Shown here: piece by piece, positions 25,501 through 33,500 of the stretch
Position numbering within the stretch: the stretch's first letter is position 1
Layout: every line of letters starts with the position of its first letter
Assembly (NCBI RefSeq): GCF_900116145.1
Contig: NZ_FPAB01000001.1
Coordinates: 372,001-436,000, forward strand
Reading direction: 5' to 3'
DNA from: Streptomyces harbinensis
GTDB lineage: Bacteria; Actinomycetota; Actinomycetes; Streptomycetales; Streptomycetaceae
DNA: 64,000 bases
Program-made: the position numbers and the translations under genes
The notes under the pieces: model-generated
What the model saw: the letters and a program-made list of their open reading frames with translations, nothing else
What the model was told of the DNA's origin: nothing
The model's database searches: none

Positions 25501-28500
25501 GAACGGGTAGTCCTGGTACCGCAGCAGGTCCGTCATGCCCTGCCGGACGGCGGCGCACTGGGCGTCCACCGGCCGGTCCGCCGGGACCGTCATCAGGTGC
25601 GGCAGGGTGTTGACGAGCATGCCGACCGCGTCGGCCAGGGCCGGGTCGTCGCGCCGCATCGCGGGCATGCCGACGAAGAACTCCTGCCGTCCGGTGAGCC
25701 GGGCGAGCAGCACCCCGTAGGCGCTGGCCAGCCAGACGGCCGTGGAGACGCCGGCCCCGGCCGCCGCCGTGCTGATCCGCCGTACCTCCTCGGGGCCCAG
25801 CTCCAGGAAGAGGGTGTCCCCGGCGTAGGACTGCATCTGCGGCCGTGGGTGGTCCAGGGGCAGTTCCAGCGGGGCGATGTCGCGCGACAGCTGCCGGCGC
25901 CAGTGCTCGGCGGCCTGCTCGGAGGCGGCGCCGGCCGCGTCCTGGCGGCGGACGAGTGCCGGGACGTCCGCCGGGAGCGCGGGCAGCTCCGGCAGGTCCC
26001 GGTCGGCCAGCGCGTTGTACACCAGGACCAGGTCGCGCATGAACACCCCGAGCGACCAGCCGTCGGAGGCCAGGTGGTGGTGCGAGACGATCAGGACCGC
26101 CCGGTCGCCGGGCAGCGCGGCGAGGGTGCAGCGGGCCAGGGGTGCGGCGGCCAGGTCGTAGACGTGGCGCAGTTCCGCGTCGAGGGTCCGCGCCAGCCGG
26201 GCCTGGGCCTCCTCCTCGTCGAGGGTGTCCAGCGCGACCCGGCGCAGCGGCACCTCGGGCCGGTCCACGACGCGGGCGACGGGCGATCCCTCCACGGTGT
26301 CGAAGACCGTCCGCAGGGCCTCGTGCCGCCGCACCACGTGGTGCAGGGCCTTCTCCAGCAGTTCCGCGTCGAGGGCGCCGGTCAGCTCCCAGGCGGCCAC
26401 GATGTTGTACAGGGCCAGGCCGGGTTCGACGCTCTCGGCGAAGAAGATCCGGCGCTGGGCGGCCGACAGGCCGTCCTCGGGCTCGGCCCCGGGGGCGGCG
26501 GAGGTGTCGGGGGCGGCGGGAGTGTCGGCGGGGTGCGCCGATTTCGCGTCGATGACCGCGGCGATGGCCGCCAGGGTCGGGTCGCCGAACACCTCGTGCA
26601 GGGCGAGGGTGACGCCGAACTCGGCGCGGATGTCGTTGCCGAGCCGTGCCGCCATCAGGGAGTGCCCGCCGAGGGAGAAGAAGTCGTCGTCCCTGGCGAG
26701 GTCCTCGGTGCCGAGGATGCGTTCCCACACCGCCGCCAGCCGGCGTTCGGTCTCGGTCTCGGGGCGGGCGCCGGTGGCGCGGGTGCCTGCCGACTGGAGC
26801 AGCCGGACGGTGTCCACCTGGCCGTCGCGCCGCCGCGGGAGCTGCGGTACCTGGGCGATTTCCGTGCCGGGCGCGAGCGCGGCGATGCCGTCGGCGGGCA
26901 GTTCGGTACCGGCGGCGTAGTAGTACGCCGGGACGAGCCGCCAGCCGGGCTTGTGGCGCACCTGGGCGGCGATACCGGGGTGGGCGCCGTCCAGGCCGAC
27001 GTAGGTGACGGGCCGGTCGTGGCCGAGGGCGAGCAGCAGCGACTCCAGGGCCGGGTCCGGCTCCAGGGGTACGAAGCCGCGCCGCTCGATCGGCAGGGCG
27101 GAGCCGCGCGACATGCCCAGGCCCGCCCACGCGCTCCAGCCGAGGGAGACGGCCGCGCGGTGGCCGCGGGCGCGCAGCACGCGCACCGCTTCGTTGAGCG
27201 CGCTGTTGGACGCGGAGTACTCGGCGTATCCGGCGCCGCCGAAGTAGGCGTTGACGGAGCTGAAGGCGACCAGGGGCGCGGCCGGGCCGGCGGCTTCCGC
27301 GAGGGCGAACAGGCCGCCCACCTTGAGGGCGGTGTACCGGGCCAGTTGCTCGCCGTCCACGGCGCCGCGCTCGCCGAGGCCGTCCAGGGACTCCTGGCCG
27401 AAGGTGCCGAGGCCGGCGAGGTGGAACGCGCCGTCCAGGCGTCCGGCGTCGGGGCCGACGGCTGCCCGCAGCCGGGCCGGCGCGTCGGGGGCGGCGAGGT
27501 CCACGGTGACGTACCGGACCCGGGTCCTGGCCGCCAGTGCGGCCAGTGCGCGGCGGCGGTCCTCGTCCAGCCGTTCCTCGGGGGTGCTGCCGACGAGGAT
27601 CAGCCGCGCTCCGTACCGGTCGGCCAGGAAGCGGCTCACCTCGCGGCCGACGCCGCCGAGGCCGCCGCTGATCAGATAGCTGCCGCCGGTGCGCAGGGCC
27701 GTGCCACCACCGGCGTCGGGGGCCGGGGCGGGGGCGACGGGGGCCGGGGCCAGCACCCGTTCGGTGCGGACGCCGCCGTGGTGGGCGACCACCGGGCTGC
27801 CCGCGGAGGAGGTCAGTTCGGCGGCCAGGGCCGTCGCGGTCGCCGCGTCCAGGGTGTCGAGGTCGCACCACACGACGGTGGGTGCCCCGGTGTCGTCGTT
27901 GACGCTGCGCACATAGCCCTGGAGCGCGCCGAGGTAGGCGCGGGCGGTGTCGTCGCGGCCCCGGGCGGCGACGCTGACCAGCAGGATCCGGCGGGGACCG
28001 GCCGCTTCCCCGCCGTCGGCGGTGAGCCGGCCGGTGGTGGACTCCAGGAGCGCGAGCACGTCGTCCGCGCCCCAGCCGTCCCGGGTGAGGGTCAGATCGA
28101 CCCGGGCGTCCAGTGGCCGCTCGGAGTGCTCCTCGACCGGCCCGGTCACCACGGTCAGCGCGCCGGCCAGGGCGCGGCCGACCTGTTCGCGGTCGGCGGG
28201 GGCGCCGCCGTCCAGGGTGAGCGCGACCGGCCGGCCGGCCGCGGCGGGGGGCAGGACGCGCGGGTGCGTGGTCTCGGTGAAGAACCACGGCGGGACCTGG
28301 GTCCGCCGGGTGCCGCGCAGTTGTCCGGTGGAGCGCAGGATCTCGTCGTACTCGCCGGCGGTGAGCCGGGCGACGAGCTTGCCGCGCTGGATCTTGCCGA
28401 TGCTCGTCTTGGGGATCTGCTCGGTGCGCAGCGGCACCACGTAGCGGGCGGACATGCCGAACTCGCGGCGCAGCGCGGCCTGGATCTCCCGGATGTGGCG

Positions 28501-30528
28501 GGGCGCGCCGGCCGGGTCGGTGGTCTCGGGGACGTAGAAGACGGCCAGATGGTCGGTCACATCGTCCTCGGCGCGTACCGAGCAGGCCGCGGCGAAGGTG
28601 GGGAGGACGCCGGGGACGGTCTCGACCAGCGCCTCCAGGTCCACGTTCTGGTAGTTGAGGCCGTTGACGATGATGCGGTCGGCGCCGCGGCCGGTGAAGG
28701 TGACCCTGCGGTCCTGGATGAACGCCAGGTCCCCGGTGTCGAACCAGCCGTCCTCGCGGAAGAACCGGGCGTTGGCCTCGGGGTTGTTGAAGTACTCCAG
28801 CAGCCGGGTGGCGCCGCGCACCTGGAAGGTGCCGATGCGGCCCTCCGGCACCACGGTGCCCTCCTCGTCGACGACCCGGGCCTCCACTCCGGGGTAGACC
28901 CGGCCGCACTCGACGAACCGGCCGCCGGAGCCGCCGGGGCGGTCGGCGAAGTCCAGGGTGCCGTCCGGGTGGATGCGGCGTACGTCCCGTACGCCGGTGG
29001 TGCGCCCGCGTGCCAGTTCGTCGGAGACGATGACCATGTTGCAGGTCTCCGACATGCCCCACTCGGGTTTGACGGCGTCCGCCGGGAGCCCGTACGGCTC
29101 CAGCAGGGTCAGCAGCCGCTGGCAGGTGGCGTAGTGCACCTGCTCGCCGGCGTTGATCCAGCGGCGTACGGCGGACAGGTCCCAGCGGGCGGGGGCGGCG
29201 TCCGCCACCGCGTCGGCGAGCAGCGCCAGCATGGAGTTGGGGCCCCAGGTGTTGGTCGCGCGGTGGGTGCTCGCCAGTTCGGCCCAGCGCAGGGGTTCGT
29301 GCAGCACGTAGTCGGTCGCGGCGTGCACCTGCCGGGCGCCCAGGTAGACGGGCAGCAGATGGGCGTGGACCAGGCCCACGACGTGTTCGATCGCGAGCCA
29401 GTTGAGGAAGACGTCGTCGGCCGCGTAGCCGCTGTGCTGGACCGCCGCCCGCTGCTTGTTCAGCAGGGTGGCGTGCGACTGCACGACGCCCTTGGGGGTG
29501 CCGGTGCTGCCCGAGGTGAACAGGATCAGCGCGGGCAGGTCGGGGGCGATGTCGACCGGGCGCGGGGTGCCGTCGTGCGCCTCGGCGTCGGCCAGGGACA
29601 GCAGCGTCGCACCGTCCAGCAGGCGCGCCGCCTCCGGCAGCAGGCCCGGGGTGGTCAGCACGCGCGGCCGGCGGGCCGTGGTCCAGATCCGCCGCAGGGC
29701 CTCGGCCTCGGTGCGCCGCTCCCGGTAGTCGGCGGAGGGGGTGACGGGTACGGCGGTGGCGCCGCACAGCAGCGTTCCCCACAGGGCGACGGTGAACTCC
29801 TCCTGGCTGCCGGCCAGCAGCAGCACGCGGTCGCCGGTGGTCACCCCGTCCCGCTGGAGGTGGGCGGCGACCCGTTCGGCCCGGGCCAGCAGCCGGGCGT
29901 AGGGGACGGACACGGTGCGGCCGGCGGCGTCCACGAAGTGGCAGCCGGTGTCCTCGCCTGCGCGGGCGGCGCGGTACAGCGTGGCGGTGACGGTCTGCGC
30001 GTCCCCGGGCACCTCCAGGATCGGCGGCCCCTGGATGTAGGCGGGGACGGCGGGCCGCGGGCCGGCGGCCGGTGCGGTGTCCTCGTCGGCCGCCGGGGCG
30101 GGCGGGGCGAGCGGCGCCACCGGGGAGCCGTAGTCGTAGACCTCGCGGTGCAGGACGGCGCTCTCGCGCAGCCCGTGCGACGTCCGCCAGGCGCTCTCGG
30201 CTTCGCTCAGCGTCTCGCGGTCCAGGACGGCGGCCTGGCGCAGCAGCGCGTAGTCGACCCGGCCGTGCCGGTCCAGCGGCAGGCTGCTGAGGGTGACGAC
30301 CTCGTCCACCGGTACGCCGGGCAGGTCCTCGGCGGTGACGGCGCGGCCGGAGGTGGTGCGGACGAAGGCGACGGCGCGGGTGGCTCCGCCGGCGGTGCGG
30401 CACTGCACGACGGCGCACTCGGCGATGTCGTCCGCTCGCAGCGCGCCGGCCTCCACGGTGGCGACCGGGTAGCGGCGCCCCCGGTGGCGGATCAGTTCGG
30501 ATGCTCTCTTGGTGTGACGCGTACTCAT
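22534..30528 (-). CDS. vlm2: Valinomycin-type depsipeptide synthetase subunit 2 (A-KR-T-C-A-T-TE)
   Basis: 2664 residues. Order: residues 1-125, a stray A-domain C-terminal subdomain (ends LPLDRHGRVDYALL); about 175-720, an acyl/keto-acid-type adenylation domain (TSGSTGTPKG near 341; IPKTSIGKIQR near 709); about 940-1170, ketoreductase (SGGLGGVG; Tyr in YSASNSALN); T domain (LGGHSL near 1286); C domain (HHHLASDGWS near 1483); A domain about 1800-2280 (FTSGTTGRPKG) whose specificity residues align as DALWLGGTFK, predicting Val; T domain (LGGDSL near 2340); thioesterase about 2410-2650 (GHSLGG, His in GDHASML). Known Vlm2 has this order and size: it adds lactate (from pyruvate) and L-Val, then trimerises and cyclises. 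It follows subunit 1 by 22 bases. Substrates are inferred, and a cereulide-like variant is possible. Confidence 0.85.
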   Translation of the reverse strand: MSTRHTKRASELIRHRGRRYPVATVEAGALRADDIAECAVVQCRTAGGATRAVAFVRTTSGRAVTAEDLPGVPVDEVVTLSSLPLDRHGRVDYALLRQAAVLDRETLSEAESAWRTSHGLRESAVLHREVYDYGSPVAPLAPPAPAADEDTAPAAGPRPAVPAYIQGPPILEVPGDAQTVTATLYRAARAGEDTGCHFVDAAGRTVSVPYARLLARAERVAAHLQRDGVTTGDRVLLLAGSQEEFTVALWGTLLCGATAVPVTPSADYRERRTEAEALRRIWTTARRPRVLTTPGLLPEAARLLDGATLLSLADAEAHDGTPRPVDIAPDLPALILFTSGSTGTPKGVVQSHATLLNKQRAAVQHSGYAADDVFLNWLAIEHVVGLVHAHLLPVYLGARQVHAATDYVLHEPLRWAELASTHRATNTWGPNSMLALLADAVADAAPARWDLSAVRRWINAGEQVHYATCQRLLTLLEPYGLPADAVKPEWGMSETCNMVIVSDELARGRTTGVRDVRRIHPDGTLDFADRPGGSGGRFVECGRVYPGVEARVVDEEGTVVPEGRIGTFQVRGATRLLEYFNNPEANARFFREDGWFDTGDLAFIQDRRVTFTGRGADRIIVNGLNYQNVDLEALVETVPGVLPTFAAACSVRAEDDVTDHLAVFYVPETTDPAGAPRHIREIQAALRREFGMSARYVVPLRTEQIPKTSIGKIQRGKLVARLTAGEYDEILRSTGQLRGTRRTQVPPWFFTETTHPRVLPPAAAGRPVALTLDGGAPADREQVGRALAGALTVVTGPVEEHSERPLDARVDLTLTRDGWGADDVLALLESTTGRLTADGGEAAGPRRILLVSVAARGRDDTARAYLGALQGYVRSVNDDTGAPTVVWCDLDTLDAATATALAAELTSSAGSPVVAHHGGVRTERVLAPAPVAPAPAPDAGGGTALRTGGSYLISGGLGGVGREVSRFLADRYGARLILVGSTPEERLDEDRRRALAALAARTRVRYVTVDLAAPDAPARLRAAVGPDAGRLDGAFHLAGLGTFGQESLDGLGERGAVDGEQLARYTALKVGGLFALAEAAGPAAPLVAFSSVNAYFGGAGYAEYSASNSALNEAVRVLRARGHRAAVSLGWSAWAGLGMSRGSALPIERRGFVPLEPDPALESLLLALGHDRPVTYVGLDGAHPGIAAQVRHKPGWRLVPAYYYAAGTELPADGIAALAPGTEIAQVPQLPRRRDGQVDTVRLLQSAGTRATGARPETETERRLAAVWERILGTEDLARDDDFFSLGGHSLMAARLGNDIRAEFGVTLALHEVFGDPTLAAIAAVIDAKSAHPADTPAAPDTSAAPGAEPEDGLSAAQRRIFFAESVEPGLALYNIVAAWELTGALDAELLEKALHHVVRRHEALRTVFDTVEGSPVARVVDRPEVPLRRVALDTLDEEEAQARLARTLDAELRHVYDLAAAPLARCTLAALPGDRAVLIVSHHHLASDGWSLGVFMRDLVLVYNALADRDLPELPALPADVPALVRRQDAAGAASEQAAEHWRRQLSRDIAPLELPLDHPRPQMQSYAGDTLFLELGPEEVRRISTAAAGAGVSTAVWLASAYGVLLARLTGRQEFFVGMPAMRRDDPALADAVGMLVNTLPHLMTVPADRPVDAQCAAVRQGMTDLLRYQDYPFDHMVARFGPERDTSRPPLVQTMFNYVPMEGFPQFTGTTRAPLELRHPIARFDFSLHAYERENGLVLAFEYATALFRAETVRGWQQAFRTLIEAMAAGPRTPVGELAVVPAGERERALTLGRNTRAVPEQGSVAAAFAATARAHPDRTALEHGADTLTYRELDDRSAALAAHLAGHGVAAGDRVALDAAKRIDTITGMLAVLRLGASYVPVDPEQPAPVTAAVLRAGGIRGHLTTGGWTGIDADGERTGAVREIPSGPAAAAPPHREISGADEAYVMFTSGTTGRPKGVAIANSSVVGLVRDPDWISFGTGTRVLQTGSLSFDAATLEVWAPLLNGGTLVLTDKENILDVTRLRAEIERSQPTLMWVSAPLFHQLTDADPALFTGVADLLVGGDVVSPEHVNRVLERSPGTRITNGYGPTENTTFTTTHTMTAPVDGPVPIGRPIRGRTALVADESGQVVPFGVQGELYVGGEGLALGYVGNTEETARRFTELPALPGERLYRTGDFATQDADGVIHYRGRKDGQVKVRGHRVELDAVRTALCSLPGVRDAFVLSLPDAGGALAAHVAADGTDAAELRTRVRTLLPPYAVPSAIQVYDALPLKSSGKVDVALLRTGTATAPAEPAAATGTAEPLPPHAERLLAAYAAVLNVPHVGPDDSFFDLGGDSLLTIKLVSVLREEGVPVDPKQVFLYPDVRTLAAALEDHEQQLTARGGRPAAKLVRLRPEPGDGPDLVLAPPAGGTVLGYIELARHLRGFGRIHGVEAPGLGAGESLVLPSFEEAVDFCYEAAQDVLGNSGYVGGHSLGGHIAFHLASALIDKGVKPKGLIILDTPPNLGDIPVADADLTEEETRVFILAMGIGGMLDQDRDRLRQLPYEEAKRVLLERARKDPRVSAFLSAEYLDRFLRLQMHQLMYSREVALPDRALDIPVFVFRTGEHGTDVARLFSDWSRYTTREVTFVDIPGDHASMLRAPHVTEVARLLDQHCGAPR

Positions 30529-30550
30529 GGTGAATCCCCCGATGGTGTGA

Positions 30551-33500
30551 TCAGTCGTCCAGTTCGATGGTGGTGCCGTTCACCCACCTGCCACCGTCGC
30601 CGGTGGGGTAGAGGAACGCGCTCGGTGCGGGGAAGCCGGGTGCGATGGCGCCCTCGGCCATCCAGGCGGCCCATTCGCCGTCGGCGGGCAGGGCGGCCGG
30701 GGAGTCGGCGCCGGCGTAGATCTGCCCCGGGACGCCGTCCGGGCAGGGCCGCCCGCGGTCGTCCAGGACGTACACCGGCCCGGTGAAGCGCTCGAAGAAC
30801 TCCCGCTGGTCCTCGTGGGCCGCGATCACCGCCGGGGACTTCTCCGAGCGGCGCAGCAGTTCGGCGACCTCGGCGGGGTCGGTCCCGTCGATGTCGGCGA
30901 CCTCGGCCCGTCCCTCCGCGAGCTGGAGCAGGCAGGCGCGGAAGACGCGGGAGAAGGCGGCGACCCACTGCGGGTCGACGGCTCCGGTGGTCGAGGAGAA
31001 CCGGACGGTGAGCCGGTCGCCCGGTACCGCGACGACGGTGAGCCGGTAGTTCGTCCGCTCGTGGCTGGCGAACTCCCCGATCTCCAGGCGCCGGGAGCGC
31101 AGGTGCTCGGGGCCCAGGGGGTAGTTCTCCAGGATGAAGAGGACGTCGAACAGGGAGCGTCCGGCGCCGATGCCGGCGCTCTCCAGGATGTGGGTGGTGG
31201 CCAGGTCACCGTGTTCCAGGGCGTCGAAGCCGTTGCGCTGCATCCGCTGGAGCAGGTGCGGTACGTCGTCGTCCTCGGTGGTCTCCACCCGGACGGGCAG
31301 GGTGTTGATCAGCAGGCCCACGATGCTCTCCACACCGTCGACCTCGGGGGTGCGTCCGGAGACGGTGGTGCCGAACAGCACCTCGTCGGTGCCGGAGACG
31401 ACGCGCAGGGAGAGCGCGAGCGCCGTCTGCAGAACGGTGCTGAGCGTGCAGCCGGCGGTGGCGGCGAACGTGCGGACGGCGGTGGTCTCCTCGGTGTCGA
31501 GCACCAGGTTCAGCTGGCTGAAGCGGTCCTCGCTCCCGTCCGCCGGTGCGGCTTCCGGGGGCAGGGCCGAGGGCTGGGCGCCCGCCAGGTGGCGGGCCCA
31601 GTAGGCGCGGGCCGCGGCCGGGTCGAGCCCGCGCTGCCAGTGCGCGAAGCGGCGGAAGGGCGGTGCCGGTTCGGGGACGATGTCGGTGCGGTCGGCGTCG
31701 TACAGCTCCATGGCCCGGCTCAGCATCCGGAAGACGCTCCAGCCGTCCAGGGACAGATGCGGGAAGCTCAGCACGAAGGTGTGCTCCTGCGGGCCGGTGC
31801 GCAGCAGGGTGACCCGCAGCAGCGGTCCGCCGGCGAGGTCGAAGCCCTGCGCGATGTCCTCGGCCAGGGCCGCCTCCACCGCCGCGTCGATGGCCTCGGC
31901 CGCACCGTGCTCCGCCGTCAGGTCGCGGTAGGCGAGGGCGAAGCCCGCCTCCCGCAGCACGACCTGCACCGGGCGGGTGAGGTCCTCCCAGCTGTAGACG
32001 GTGCGCAGCATCTCGTTCTCGGCGACGACGGTGTGCCACGCCGCCTCGAACACCTCCGGGCGCAGTGCGCCCCGCAGGGTGGTGACGATCTGTCCGAAGT
32101 AGTCGCTGCCGCCGGGGTGCATCAGTTCGTGGTAGAGCAGCCCTTCCTGGGTGGGGGTCAGCGGCAGGACGTGCTCGATGCGGTCGCCGTAACGTTCCCG
32201 CAGCAGGTGCCGTTCGGCGGCGGTGAGCGGATCGTCGCCGGTGTCCGCGGAGCCGGCCGCCCCGGTGGGCGCGGCGTCCAGGCGGTGGGCGAGGTCGAGC
32301 AGGCGCTGCTCGTAGCCGGTGAGCATCCGGGCCACCTCGGGGCGGTCCGCGAAGCGGTGGTCCACCCGGACGGAGACCTTCAGCTCGTCGCCGTACCGGA
32401 AGATGTTGACCTCGATCGCGCACTCGCGCCGTGAGTCGGGGTCCCGGAAGAGGCCGTAGGCGGCGTCCGCCAGGCGCATCCCGGCGGGCATGGCGCCCAG
32501 GTAGTTGAACGCGACCGGGATGGCGGCGGCCGGGTGGCGGACCGCGCCGGCCAGGAAGGCGAGCGCGCCGTAGTCACGGCCGCCGGCCGGGATGTTCTCC
32601 AGGTGCGCGCGGCAGGCCAGCACGCCGGCGACCGGGTCCGGCGCGCCGCCGCTGGGCAGCACGGTGGGGTAGATGCTGGTGAACCAGCCGACCGTGCCGG
32701 ACAGATCGAGGTCGTCCACGACGTCGGCCCGGCCGTGCCCCTCCAGCAGCACCGGCAGCGCGTCGGTGCCGAACGCCTCGGCGTAGGCGTCGCCGAGCGT
32801 CGCCAGCAGCGCGTGCTGGAGTTCGGCGCCGGGGACGTGGCGTCCGATGCGGGAGAGTGTGGCGGTGGCCGCCGCCGGGAGCCGGAACTCCCGGTCCACG
32901 GTGCCGCCCTCGGTGAGGATCACCTGCGGGAACGGGCTGCGCACCCGGGCGGTGACGTCCGACCAGTGGGGCAGCTGCGCGCGTATCTCGTCGGAGGCCG
33001 CCCGGCGGTGGGTGGCGGCGATCCAGGCGGAGAAGCCGGCGGTGCCGGTGGTGGCGGGCAGCGCGCCGGGGCCCTCGCGCAGGGCGGTGTCGAGGTCGCG
33101 GGCCATGATCCGCAGCGACACCCCGTCGCTCACCAGGTGGTGCACCGCCAGGACCAGTTTGTGCTCGGTGCCCACGGTGACCTTGGCGGCGCCCAGCATC
33201 CGGCCCGCCGCCGGGTCGAGGCCGCGCTGGAGTTCCGTCAGCTCCCCGGTGATCTCGGCGAGGTCGGTCACCGTCCAGGCCGCGACGGGGAGGTCGGCGG
33301 CCGGCAGGTCCTCCTCGTAGTGCCACCGGCCGTCCACCCGGTGGAGCCGGGCGCGCAGCGCGGGGTGGCGGTCGGCGACGGCGCGCAGGGCGGCGGCGAT
33401 CCGGTCGGGGGCGTGGTCGTGCTCCAGATCGAGCACCAGCGGCAGGTTCCAGTGGCCGAGCCATTCCTCCTCGCCCAGCGCCTCAAGGATCCAGGCGTGC

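Noticed and set aside
22552-30786. A plus-strand open frame of over 2700 codons opposite the second synthetase
   Set aside because: It is a mirror of the real minus-strand gene. High third-position GC keeps the antisense frame open, and its translation is Gly/Arg/Val/Gln-rich with no domain.
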